Assembly: GCA_001462255.1 (NCBI GenBank) | Contig: LIUJ01000113.1 | Span: 1-7,370 of the forward strand | DNA length: 7,370 nt | Source of the DNA: Fibrobacteria bacterium GUT77 | Lineage (GTDB): Bacteria; Fibrobacterota; Chitinivibrionia; Chitinivibrionales; Chitinispirillaceae | Direction: 5' to 3' | Shown here: in pieces, positions 1 through 5,976 of the stretch | How positions within the stretch are numbered: position 1 is the stretch's first letter | Layout of the letters: every line of letters begins with the position of its first letter | The notes under the pieces: model-generated | Told to the model about the DNA's origin: nothing | Databases searched by the model: none | The model's input: the letters and a program-made list of their open reading frames with translations, nothing else | Position numbers and translations under genes: made by a program

Positions 1-1
1 T

Positions 2-1150
2 TGGGCGCAGGGCGTTACGATAGACGGAATAAAGGTAGACGGAGGCGGACTCGCGCCGTTTGAAAACAAAGCGGTATGGGGTGGTCAATATCCGTTGTTT
101 CACGGTAACGCGGCCATTACCCTCGCGGTGGCCGGTGGGACGGTCATTCGAAATTGCGTTATTACAAACGGGTATTTCGGAATAAACGTTAAGGATAGGA
201 ACACGGGCGGCGTTTTCGGAAACCCGAATCGGGACGATAATGACTTGACAATCCCTCTATCCGGTTTCGGAAAGGTAGGCTACCACCTTTTCGAGTACAA
301 TAGGATACAAGGCAACATGACGGGGATGTTTTTTGAATCGGCTTGGGATTTAGGATCTACGATTCGCTATAATCTTATTTACAACAATATACATACCACG
401 TCGGCGTTACCGGTGATGGAAGATCCGAGCAATGCCGTTGGAGGGGCAATTCTGTTCAAGGATGTGAAGTATACTCCGGTAGCCATCTACAACAATACGT
501 TCTATAATAATACGGGAAATATTATGGCGGGGTGGAAAGTCGGCGCGCCGCACCTAATTTTCAACAATATATTCGGTAAGCCGAATTACGCGCTCGGAGT
601 GCAAAGCGCGATGCCGAATTCCGTGGGGAACGCGGTTTTTGAGCATAGGTTTCCGTATAGGATGCACAATAGTATATTCGCCGCCACCGCCGATTTGAAG
701 TCGGAGGGTAGGCACATAAGCGACTGTAAAAGGGATGCCATTCGTGATCCGGCGACGGGTAAGGAATTGGAGGAGGGAATATACGGACAGTCTATTAGCG
801 GCATTACCCAGGTTAGAGTATCCAACAATTTGCCCAATCCGACCGCCGGTAGCACGGAGGTTGAGTGTATAGGCGTGCTCGCCGGAATGAAGGTAAAAAC
901 AAACGAGTTTATTGCTCCGGGCGGACTGATGACCGGTACATTGTTTGACCAGGCGGCCAACATTCGCTGGCTCGAAACCACAAGGTCGATAGCGGGGACT
1001 GAAGACTTGTTTGTTTCCACCGATACGATGTCGGTTGACTTTCTTAGACCGAAATGGGATCACCCGCATGTCATACAGTTTATAAAGGGTCAGGGGTGGA
1101 AGGACATAGGGATGAAAAATTCGGACGGTTCGGTTGCGGACATCGGTGCC
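2..1150 (+). other. Right-handed parallel beta-helix domain region
   Basis: Short strands of alternating hydrophobic residues are separated by turns rich in Asn and Gly, with rungs about 20-35 residues apart: GVTIDGIKVDGGG, VIRNCVITNGYFGINV, HLFEYNRIQGNMTGMFF, TIRYNLIYNNI, VAIYNNTFYNNTG, LIFNNIFG and MHNSIFAAT. The stacked NN and NS positions suggest an asparagine ladder. The segment ends with ADIGAIS, similar to the DIGAYE-type ending of many beta-helix proteins. The family includes polysaccharide lyases as well as non-catalytic surface proteins. I see no convincing lyase catalytic motif, and the N-terminal rungs are missing from the window. Confidence 0.72.
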
Positions 1151-4100
1151 ATATCGTCAACCGGTAGGGCGTTGTCGGTTACGGCGAGAATCAGGCCGTC
1201 CAACGCCGTGCTTATTAAGGCCGACAACACAACAGCTACGGCGAGTTTCTATGTGAACGTGGAAGGCGGTCAACTCAATACTCCCAAGATCAGTTTCCTG
1301 CGTTGGGTAGCGCCTTTGCCGACCGAGCCGGCCGAACCGTCCGGCGGCGCGGCTCCGGTTGTGCCTAAGAGTAGCCATACCGTAATAGCGAATACAAGCG
1401 CTGTGTTTGTCAACGCCAACAACACGGTGTCTTTTACCATCCCGCCCCTACCTCCTCCTCCGACCGACACGAGCTCTCAATACGGCTTCTTTGAGATCGT
1501 GGTTTCCGGCACCGACGCGAACGGCAACGCCGTTACGTCTGATATCGGTTTTCTGCCGTTTCGTAAACTTGATTATACTTTGGAAATAAAGGTTTTCGCG
1601 CCCGGCGGCTCCACCCCGCTCAAGGAGGTAAAGGTGGGCGATAGGTATACTATCGAGGTAACGCCAGTGTGCAGAGGCGGCGTTGTCGCGGGGCTCTGTG
1701 ATAATCAGGGACGGTACATCGGTCCCGCCCTAAACGAAATATCTTACGAACTTCAATCCGACGCCGCTGCGTTCATGTATACGTGGAATACCGAGACGCC
1801 GTTTACTTACGACGGTCCCAACGCAAATATGACCAACGCCGGTAAAAAATATGATGTCTACTTCACCCGCGCCGGCGCGGAGACTATAATGGGGGCGGGA
1901 ATTGCCCCGCACCCGAAAGATGAAAAACTTCGTTCGGTTTTTCTCGGCACCGCCGACATTACCGTTAGACCCGGAAACCCCGACCACATAATCTTCACCG
2001 ACCCAATCCCCTTAAGTCAGCTTGGCACCGCCACAGCCACGGTAATAAATCGCGGCACAAGCAAGCCGGTTACCGTTGAGGTTCAGGACAGGTTCGGCAA
2101 CGCCGTGGACGTGCCCGTGTCGGTTTCCATATCATCCGACAATACGGCCGTTGGCGACGTAGGCAAGCCGGGCGATATAAGCAGTAAGACCGTGACTACC
2201 ACCGGTGCTACCGGCGTGGCCGAGTTTGTGGCGCAAACGGCTTCCGGCGCTACGTCGGGTCAAACGTTCGACATGACGGCCACGGCTACTTATAACGGTA
2301 GTCCCGTTGGTCCTAAAAATACGAATGACAACGTGGCCCGTTTGCGTGTAGGCCGCGCCCTCGACCGTTTCCAGGTCTTTTACGACGACGTGGGGCCGGA
2401 GGTTGACTGGCGGAATTACTATGATCCGGAGGCTAAGATAGACGGTGTTGTGGGCGAGTGGTACAAGATAACCGTCAAGGTCGTCGTCGGCAACGAGGTC
2501 AACACGACCAGCGCCGGAAAGTTTTTGCTTGTTGACCCCGATAATCCCAATTTGATATTCAGCGCTACGTCCGGCGGGGCGTCCGCCACGGTGTTTCCGA
2601 TAAGCGGCGGTGTCGCGACTTTTTGGGTGAGCGCGGCACCGGGGGCCAATAGGTCCATTGCCGACGCGAGCATAACGGTTATCGCGCTTAGCACGAGCGA
2701 TCCGTCCGACCTTGACGGGTCGATAAATTCGGGCAGTAGGGGAGACATCAACTTTAAGATACCTACCACCTCTACCGAGTACGCCGTGGTTTACGGCAAC
2801 GGGCAGGGGCAGCCCGACAGTTTGCTTGTATACTACAAGACCGGTAGCGCTTCGCTGACCGGGGCGGGGGCTATGTTGCCGAGCAGGGTAGAGCTGAAGT
2901 GGAACGGGGTTACCATGGTGTCGGCGTCGGTGACGGCGCGGAGCGACCTTGTGTTGCACGTAGGCTTTACGGGGGCGGACAGGCCTACGGGGCGAACGTC
3001 CGTCGGCAATAAATTGGGTAAAGACGTTACCGTGTTCGGCGGCGCCGGCGGAGCCGGGGCGGAGGAGAGCGTGCCTGAATTGTACGACGGCATGGGCCCG
3101 GTATTGGCCAACGGCGAGCCGGGCGACGGCGCGGGAGCCAGCGGAGCGTTTATATTGGATAACGAGAGCGGCGCCGCGGTTGACACAATCATCATAACGT
3201 TGTCGGAGCCGTTGCGCGACGAAGACAAGCTGACGTCGCTCTTGTACGTTGAGCCGGGCGCCGGCGCTCCGGGTGAGGCGGCGTCGGCGGCGGAGGGTAC
3301 GCCGCTTACGATAATGGGCAAACCCTTCTCCGCCGACGGGCGTACCTATACTGTGGCGGTGGGGCACACCGTCGCCGGGCCCATCCCCAACGGGTGGATA
3401 CGGCTCAACCCTCGTGGGGCGGACGCCGTTACCGACGCTGCGGCCGATGCCGATAGTAGGGTGGGGGACAACAAACCGCACGACCGCAACCGCTGGGTGC
3501 AACTTAAAGTGCGGGAACAAGCGCCTATAGTTGTTAGCGCCTACTATACGGCAAACGACGCCACGGGCAAGCCCGATTTCGCCTACGTGGTGTTCAACAA
3601 GAAAGTTAGCCCTACTTGGTGGTTCTTGGGCGGAAGCGTCAAGTTTAGCGGGAGTACCGCCGGAAACGAAATTTTGTCGCAACAGGCGCAGATAGATTCG
3701 AGGTTCGACGTTCTCGCGGACGGCGTTACGCTTAGGATAGATTTAAGCGCGGCGACCTCTTTCACTTCGGCGTCGGCGCCTATCAAAACCTCCGGCAATA
3801 TGCCGTTTACTATAACCTACAACCCCGCCACCGAGTGGCCGGCGGAGGAGGTCAGCGCTGCGGACGGCGCCAACCCGGTGGTTGTTAGGGCGGTTTACCG
3901 AACCGGCTCAATCAAAAGCGACAACAAGAACTTCAATCAAGACACCCTGGTAGTGTACTACAGCGAGCAACTTAGCCCGCGGTCTAAGGCCCTAACGCTA
4001 AACAACCCGGTAACGTTGAAAACTAAGGACGGCGACAGGTACGGCGCGACCCAACCGGAGTTGCAGTTGTTGGGGGATGTAGGGTATGACCGCGAAGTCG

Positions 4101-4621
4101 GTTACTATAAGGCGGTATACTTGGTACTCAGCGAATTTTCCGCGTCCGCGTATCCGAGGACGGGCGACTCGCTCTACATAAACGAGAACGCGGGCATTGA
4201 GGACGACCAATCTCCGCCCAACGCGCAAGACAAGGATTACAATAGGCGGGTGGTGTTGGAGGTAAAGCGCGCGTCGAATTGGACGGTGACGGTAAAGAGC
4301 AATCCGTTTGTGAGCGGTAGCGGGGCGCCGGGGTTGGGCGTGGAGTTGTCGCCGAACGCCAAGGGGGTGTCTAAAATTGACGTTAAGGCCAACATAAAAG
4401 TATTCGACAATTTGGGATCGCTTGTGAGGGATACGACGGTTAAGAGCTTGCCCGACGTGGGTAAAATAGACTGGTTGTGGAACGGTACCAACAACAAGGG
4501 ACGGTTGGTAGGCACCGGCACCTACCTCTTTAGGGCGACGTGCGAGTCTTTGGCGGACGGTGAGAGCAAGCCGGAAGTATACAAGATGGAGCCTAAAATG
4601 CTGGGTGTTGTGCGCAAGTGA
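2..4621 (+). CDS. Giant secreted multi-domain surface protein: beta-helix, Ig-like and module repeats, FlgD-like C-terminus (5' partial)
   Basis: The frame is open from base 2 to the TGA at 4619-4621, giving 1539 residues, and in-frame residues before any start codon (GVTIDGIKVDGGG) already read as beta-helix. The true start and any signal peptide therefore lie upstream, and the TTG at 95 is not the start. Residues 1-380 look like a right-handed parallel beta-helix with recurring Asn-rich turns (IRNCVITN, IYNNTFYNN, IFNNIFG, MHNSIF), closing with a DIGAI motif typical of helix ends. Residues 390-920 look like successive beta-sandwich domains, with a Pro-rich linker near 481-487 and a bacterial-Ig-like segment (VEVQDRFGNAV) near 690-700. 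Residues 926-1424 are two copies of a two-domain unit. The last about 115 residues carry a FlgD-like Ig domain. It is Cys-poor, as expected of an exported protein. No catalytic site was identified; adhesin, cell-wall or polysaccharide-binding roles are all possible. The frame and export are well supported, the function is not. Confidence 0.9.
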   Translation, partial: WAQGVTIDGIKVDGGGLAPFENKAVWGGQYPLFHGNAAITLAVAGGTVIRNCVITNGYFGINVKDRNTGGVFGNPNRDDNDLTIPLSGFGKVGYHLFEYNRIQGNMTGMFFESAWDLGSTIRYNLIYNNIHTTSALPVMEDPSNAVGGAILFKDVKYTPVAIYNNTFYNNTGNIMAGWKVGAPHLIFNNIFGKPNYALGVQSAMPNSVGNAVFEHRFPYRMHNSIFAATADLKSEGRHISDCKRDAIRDPATGKELEEGIYGQSISGITQVRVSNNLPNPTAGSTEVECIGVLAGMKVKTNEFIAPGGLMTGTLFDQAANIRWLETTRSIAGTEDLFVSTDTMSVDFLRPKWDHPHVIQFIKGQGWKDIGMKNSDGSVADIGAISSTGRALSVTARIRPSNAVLIKADNTTATASFYVNVEGGQLNTPKISFLRWVAPLPTEPAEPSGGAAPVVPKSSHTVIANTSAVFVNANNTVSFTIPPLPPPPTDTSSQYGFFEIVVSGTDANGNAVTSDIGFLPFRKLDYTLEIKVFAPGGSTPLKEVKVGDRYTIEVTPVCRGGVVAGLCDNQGRYIGPALNEISYELQSDAAAFMYTWNTETPFTYDGPNANMTNAGKKYDVYFTRAGAETIMGAGIAPHPKDEKLRSVFLGTADITVRPGNPDHIIFTDPIPLSQLGTATATVINRGTSKPVTVEVQDRFGNAVDVPVSVSISSDNTAVGDVGKPGDISSKTVTTTGATGVAEFVAQTASGATSGQTFDMTATATYNGSPVGPKNTNDNVARLRVGRALDRFQVFYDDVGPEVDWRNYYDPEAKIDGVVGEWYKITVKVVVGNEVNTTSAGKFLLVDPDNPNLIFSATSGGASATVFPISGGVATFWVSAAPGANRSIADASITVIALSTSDPSDLDGSINSGSRGDINFKIPTTSTEYAVVYGNGQGQPDSLLVYYKTGSASLTGAGAMLPSRVELKWNGVTMVSASVTARSDLVLHVGFTGADRPTGRTSVGNKLGKDVTVFGGAGGAGAEESVPELYDGMGPVLANGEPGDGAGASGAFILDNESGAAVDTIIITLSEPLRDEDKLTSLLYVEPGAGAPGEAASAAEGTPLTIMGKPFSADGRTYTVAVGHTVAGPIPNGWIRLNPRGADAVTDAAADADSRVGDNKPHDRNRWVQLKVREQAPIVVSAYYTANDATGKPDFAYVVFNKKVSPTWWFLGGSVKFSGSTAGNEILSQQAQIDSRFDVLADGVTLRIDLSAATSFTSASAPIKTSGNMPFTITYNPATEWPAEEVSAADGANPVVVRAVYRTGSIKSDNKNFNQDTLVVYYSEQLSPRSKALTLNNPVTLKTKDGDRYGATQPELQLLGDVGYDREVGYYKAVYLVLSEFSASAYPRTGDSLYINENAGIEDDQSPPNAQDKDYNRRVVLEVKRASNWTVTVKSNPFVSGSGAPGLGVELSPNAKGVSKIDVKANIKVFDNLGSLVRDTTVKSLPDVGKIDWLWNGTNNKGRLVGTGTYLFRATCESLADGESKPEVYKMEPKMLGVVRK
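1980..2360 (+). other. Bacterial Ig-like (Big_1/invasin-like) domain
   Basis: The segment runs from about PDHIIFTDP to VARLRVGR. It contains the phrase VTVEVQDRFGNAVDVPVSV, then TTTGATGVAEFVAQTASG and MTATATYNG. The order 'V.V.D.fGN.v...V.v' followed by 'G.a.f...' is the characteristic layout of Big_1-type Ig domains in adhesins and secreted proteins. This supports an extracellular elongated rod or spacer role. The assignment is by eye, without a profile search. Confidence 0.55.
2777..3523 (+). repeat. Two-domain super-repeat, copy 1 (modules A1 and B1)
   Basis: Module A1 starts with EYAVVYGNGQGQPDSLLVYY and ends near EESVPELYDG. Module B1 starts at about base 3098 with PVLA, has the core VDTIIITLSEPL, and ends with DRNRWVQLKV. 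The conserved Asp codons of the two cores lie at 2816 and 3182, 366 bases apart. Both recur exactly 759 bases downstream in copy 2. A Gly/Ala-rich linker (GGAGGAGAEES) sits at 3038-3070 between the modules. The pattern resembles Ig-like modules of large surface proteins; no named family is claimed. Confidence 0.6.
3524..4273 (+). repeat. Two-domain super-repeat, copy 2 (modules A2 and B2)
   Basis: Module A2 starts PIVVSAYYTANDATG and has the core KPDFAYVVFNKKVSP. It ends near PAEEVSAADGA, which resembles the AEESVPELYDG end of A1. Module B2 starts PVVVRAVY, has the core QDTLVVYYSEQLSP, and ends YNRRVVLEVKRA, which resembles the DRNRWVQLKV end of B1. The core Asp codons are at 3575 and 3941, again 366 bases apart. 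DNA identity to copy 1 is low, so the duplication is old and preserved as protein structure. Confidence 0.6.
4277..4558 (+). other. FlgD-like Ig domain at the C-terminus of the giant protein
   Basis: The segment begins NWTVTVKSNPFVSGSG. After a short linker it has IKVFDNLGSLVRD, then WLWNGTNNKGRLVGTGTYLFRA. The run 'NPF ... i.VyD..G.lVr ... W.WdGtn..G..v..GtYlyr' is the hallmark of FlgD-type Ig domains, which end many secreted proteins of Fibrobacterota, Bacteroidota-related and candidate phyla. Type A sorting domains of the type IX secretion system have a similar shape, so a role in export or surface attachment is possible. The clear W-x-W-N-G-T motif favours FlgD-like. Confidence 0.75.
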
Positions 4622-4653
4622 GGGGTAGTTTCAAGTAGCGAAGCACCTTGTTT

Positions 4654-4701
4654 ATCGAGACGAAGTCAATCTCGATGGCTTAGCTTGATTCTTCGAGATT
4701 G
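4654..4701 (+). repeat. Repeat-tail fragments forming alternative hairpins
   Basis: The 7-base arms atcgaga (4654-4660) and tctcgat (4670-4676) can pair over a 9-base loop. Alternatively caatctcga (4667-4675) pairs perfectly with tcgagattg (4693-4701) over 17 bases. The two structures are mutually exclusive because they share the middle arm. Neither is followed by a T-run, so this is not a convincing intrinsic terminator, although it could protect the 3' end of the upstream mRNA. Confidence 0.5.
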
Positions 4702-4722
4702 CCTTGCGGCGAAATAAGCAAG

Positions 4723-4746
4723 TTGCTTCGCTTCGCTCGCAATGAC
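4723..4746 (-). repeat. REP-like repeat copy, inverted orientation
   Basis: Read on the minus strand, this copy is identical over 24 bases to 4811-4834. It starts gtcattgcgagcgaagcg and ends aagcaa. Together with the plus-strand copy 64 bases downstream it forms a perfect inverted repeat, so a transcript through the region could fold into a long hairpin. Confidence 0.85.
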
Positions 4747-4758
4747 ATGGTGAGGTCG

Positions 4759-4780
4759 TTATTGCGAGGAGCGAAGCAAT
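4759..4780 (+). repeat. REP-like repeat copy, degenerate
   Basis: The sequence from 4761 reads attgcgaggagcgaagcaat, a variant of the family core in which the central part is shortened. Its ends attgc (4761-4765) and gcaat (4776-4780) are complementary, so it is a small imperfect palindrome. It lies between the two arms of the perfect inverted repeat and can compete for pairing with 4723-4746. Confidence 0.7.
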
Positions 4781-4810
4781 GCTCTTTGTAATGACCGTCA
4801 TTATGAGTCT

Positions 4811-4842
4811 GTCATTGCGAGCGAAGCGAAGCAATCTCGATG
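4811..4842 (+). repeat. REP-like repeat copy with tail, direct orientation
   Basis: This is the most complete copy: a core with ends attgc (4814-4818) and gcaat (4831-4835), followed by the tail tctcgatg. Its first 24 bases match the reverse complement of 4723-4746 exactly. Its tail matches the fragment at 4667-4677. Confidence 0.85.
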
Positions 4843-4931
4843 AGTCAAGTTAATTTACACGGATTTTGGGACAGTCTCGCATAACCCGATGTAGTGGCGG
4901 GGTTTGGTTAAACGATTTGGGTATAAAAACG

Positions 4932-4953
4932 GGGCGGTCGGGGGTGACCGCCC
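4932..4953 (+). terminator. GC-rich stem-loop with T-run in the leader of the ROK kinase gene
   Basis: The arms gggcggtc (4932-4939) and gaccgccc (4946-4953) pair perfectly over a 6-base loop and are followed by TTTT (4954-4957). An A-run (4925-4929) lies upstream, so the structure could act on either strand. By form it is an intrinsic terminator and would end transcription from the giant gene. It lies only 27 bases before the kinase ATG, leaving no room for an ordinary promoter between them, so it might instead be an attenuator or a 5'-leader stem-loop. Confidence 0.65.
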
Positions 4954-4971
4954 TTTTGTGTTGACGACGCG

Positions 4972-4975
4972 GGAG
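4972..4975 (+). promoter_or_regulatory. Ribosome binding site of the ROK kinase gene
   Basis: GGAG lies 5 bases before the ATG at 4981. The in-frame TGA at 4945-4947, inside the stem-loop, excludes any start upstream of it, and no other start codon lies between, so this site fixes the start. Confidence 0.75.
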
Positions 4976-4980
4976 ATAAA

Positions 4981-5952
4981 ATGGGAAAAAAGGCAATAGG
5001 GATAGACTTGGGCGGGACGGCTATAAAGGGCGCCGTCATTGACGAAAACGGGATAAGCGGCGAGGTTACGCGCGTGCCCACGGAGGCGCAAAGCGGCGGG
5101 CAACGCGTGATGGAGAATATCCTTTCGCTCATAGAGAAGTTGACGGGCGCGGGCGGCGGCGCGGGGGCGTTTGTGGGCGTGGGCATAGGGACGCCGGGAT
5201 TTGTGGGCGCCGACGGGGTGATTTTGGGCGGGGCGGAGAATCTGCCCGGATGGAAGGGGACGCAGGTCTACGCGCCTATATCGGAGCGCTTTGGGGGGTT
5301 GCGGGCTACGGCGGCCAACGACGTGACGTCCGTGGCGTTGGCGGAGCTGAAGTACGGGGCGGGGCGCGGGGTTCAAAACATAGTGTGCTTTGCCCTCGGC
5401 ACGGGTGTGGGCGGCGGCATAGTGACCAACGGGCGGCTCTACAAGGGCACGCACGGAATGGCCGGAGAGATAGGGCATATCATTGTGGAAACGGGCGGGG
5501 AACCTTGCCCGTGCGGACAGTGCGGATGCGTGGAGCGCTACGCCTCGGCCACCGGGATAGTCAACATGGCGGTGGGCATGGCGGCGCAAAAGGATACGCC
5601 GGAGACCGAGTTTTTGAAGGTTGTTAAGAGCGAGCCGGGAGCGGTTACAAGCAAACTCGTGTATGAATACGTGGCAAAAGAGGATCCGGTGGCGATTGCG
5701 GTGCACGAGCGCGCTTGCGACATGCTTGGGCGGGCCGTGGGGATAATGATAAACACTTTTTCGCCGGATAAAGTGGTGTTGGGCGGCGGAGTCATGATGG
5801 CGGGCGGCGTGGTGCTTGAAGCTGTTAAGAAGTACGCGGCCCGCCACTGTTGGCCGGCGATTTACGAGCGTTGCGAGATAGTAATAGCCAAAATGGGCGA
5901 GGACGCCGGGGTTTTGGGCGCCGGAGCGCTGGCGTTGGAGGAGTTTGATTGA
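4981..5952 (+). CDS. ROK-family sugar kinase, probable glucokinase
   Basis: This 323-residue protein has the normal length of ROK kinases and lacks the N-terminal helix-turn-helix of ROK repressors. It should phosphorylate a hexose, most likely glucose to glucose-6-phosphate with ATP-Mg, in the cytoplasm. Visible motifs are the phosphate-binding DLGGTAIKG (9-17), NLPGW (87-91) common in glucokinases, ND at 113-114 with the likely catalytic Asp, GTGVGGG (140-146), and EIGH (163-166). The zinc motif CPCGQCGCVE (176-185) has Cys176, Cys178 and Cys183 as likely ligands with His166. LGGGV (267-271) is near the C-terminal nucleotide site. A Gly/Ala-rich loop, TGAGGGAGAF (55-64), looks low in complexity. 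All key residues are present, so it should be active. N-acetylmannosamine, allose or fructose kinase remain alternatives, and substrate cannot be settled from sequence. It is followed 24 bases later by mgtE. Confidence 0.9.
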   Translation: MGKKAIGIDLGGTAIKGAVIDENGISGEVTRVPTEAQSGGQRVMENILSLIEKLTGAGGGAGAFVGVGIGTPGFVGADGVILGGAENLPGWKGTQVYAPISERFGGLRATAANDVTSVALAELKYGAGRGVQNIVCFALGTGVGGGIVTNGRLYKGTHGMAGEIGHIIVETGGEPCPCGQCGCVERYASATGIVNMAVGMAAQKDTPETEFLKVVKSEPGAVTSKLVYEYVAKEDPVAIAVHERACDMLGRAVGIMINTFSPDKVVLGGGVMMAGGVVLEAVKKYAARHCWPAIYERCEIVIAKMGEDAGVLGAGALALEEFD

Positions 5953-5965
5953 CGGCGAGAGGACT

Positions 5966-5970
5966 AAGGA
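5966..5970 (+). promoter_or_regulatory. Ribosome binding site of mgtE
   Basis: AAGGA lies 6 bases before the ATG at 5977. An in-frame TAA at 5965-5967 overlaps the site and rules out any upstream start. The site lies in the 24-base gap after the kinase stop codon, which supports translation from a shared mRNA. Confidence 0.75.
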
Positions 5971-5976
5971 AACTCT

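Larger units (their letters stand above)
4622..4850. repeat. Intergenic mosaic of short palindromic REP-like repeats
   Basis: This stretch begins right after the giant gene's stop and is built from intact and decayed copies of one repeat family, whose core reads cattgcgagcgaagc. Recognisable pieces are an inverted copy at 4723-4746, a degenerate direct copy at 4759-4780, a direct copy at 4811-4842, and tail fragments around 4635-4701. The 11-base string caatctcgatg occurs at both 4667-4677 and 4832-4842. Closely similar repeats are common between genes in many bacterial genomes and are often mis-annotated as small proteins with the string CHCERSEA. They are generally regarded as non-autonomous REP-like elements; no transposase is visible here. 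No credible gene lies in the region. Confidence 0.85.

Noticed and set aside
95..97. TTG as the start codon of the giant protein
   Set aside because: The frame is open to base 2 and the residues before it already form beta-helix rungs; no convincing ribosome binding site precedes it.
2132..3682. 516-residue minus-strand open frame
   Set aside because: It is Arg/His-rich, antisense to the well-supported repeat modules, and shows no recognisable domain; long antisense frames are common in GC-rich genes.
4652..4834. 60-residue minus-strand open frame
   Set aside because: It is a translation of the REP-like repeats, with the tell-tale string CHCERSEA, a known type of spurious small protein.
4723..4842. 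Small CRISPR array
   Set aside because: Copies are in both orientations, unequal in length and spacing, and recur after mgtE; there are no regular spacers or cas genes.
4631..4850. tcaagt at 4631-4636 and 4845-4850 as a target-site duplication around the repeat cluster
   Set aside because: Six matching bases are expected by chance at this distance and the flanks do not otherwise look like element ends.
4961..4966. TTGACG as a -35 box for the kinase gene
   Set aside because: The matching -10 would fall inside the coding sequence, where no TATAAT-like hexamer is found at proper spacing.
4855..5847. 330-residue minus-strand open frame
   Set aside because: It is antisense to the clearly identified ROK kinase, has His/Arg/Pro-rich composition with no domain, and reads through the stem-loop.
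5953..5976. M-box or other Mg2+ riboswitch ahead of mgtE
   Set aside because: Only 24 bases lie between the kinase stop and the mgtE start, far too few for such an element.
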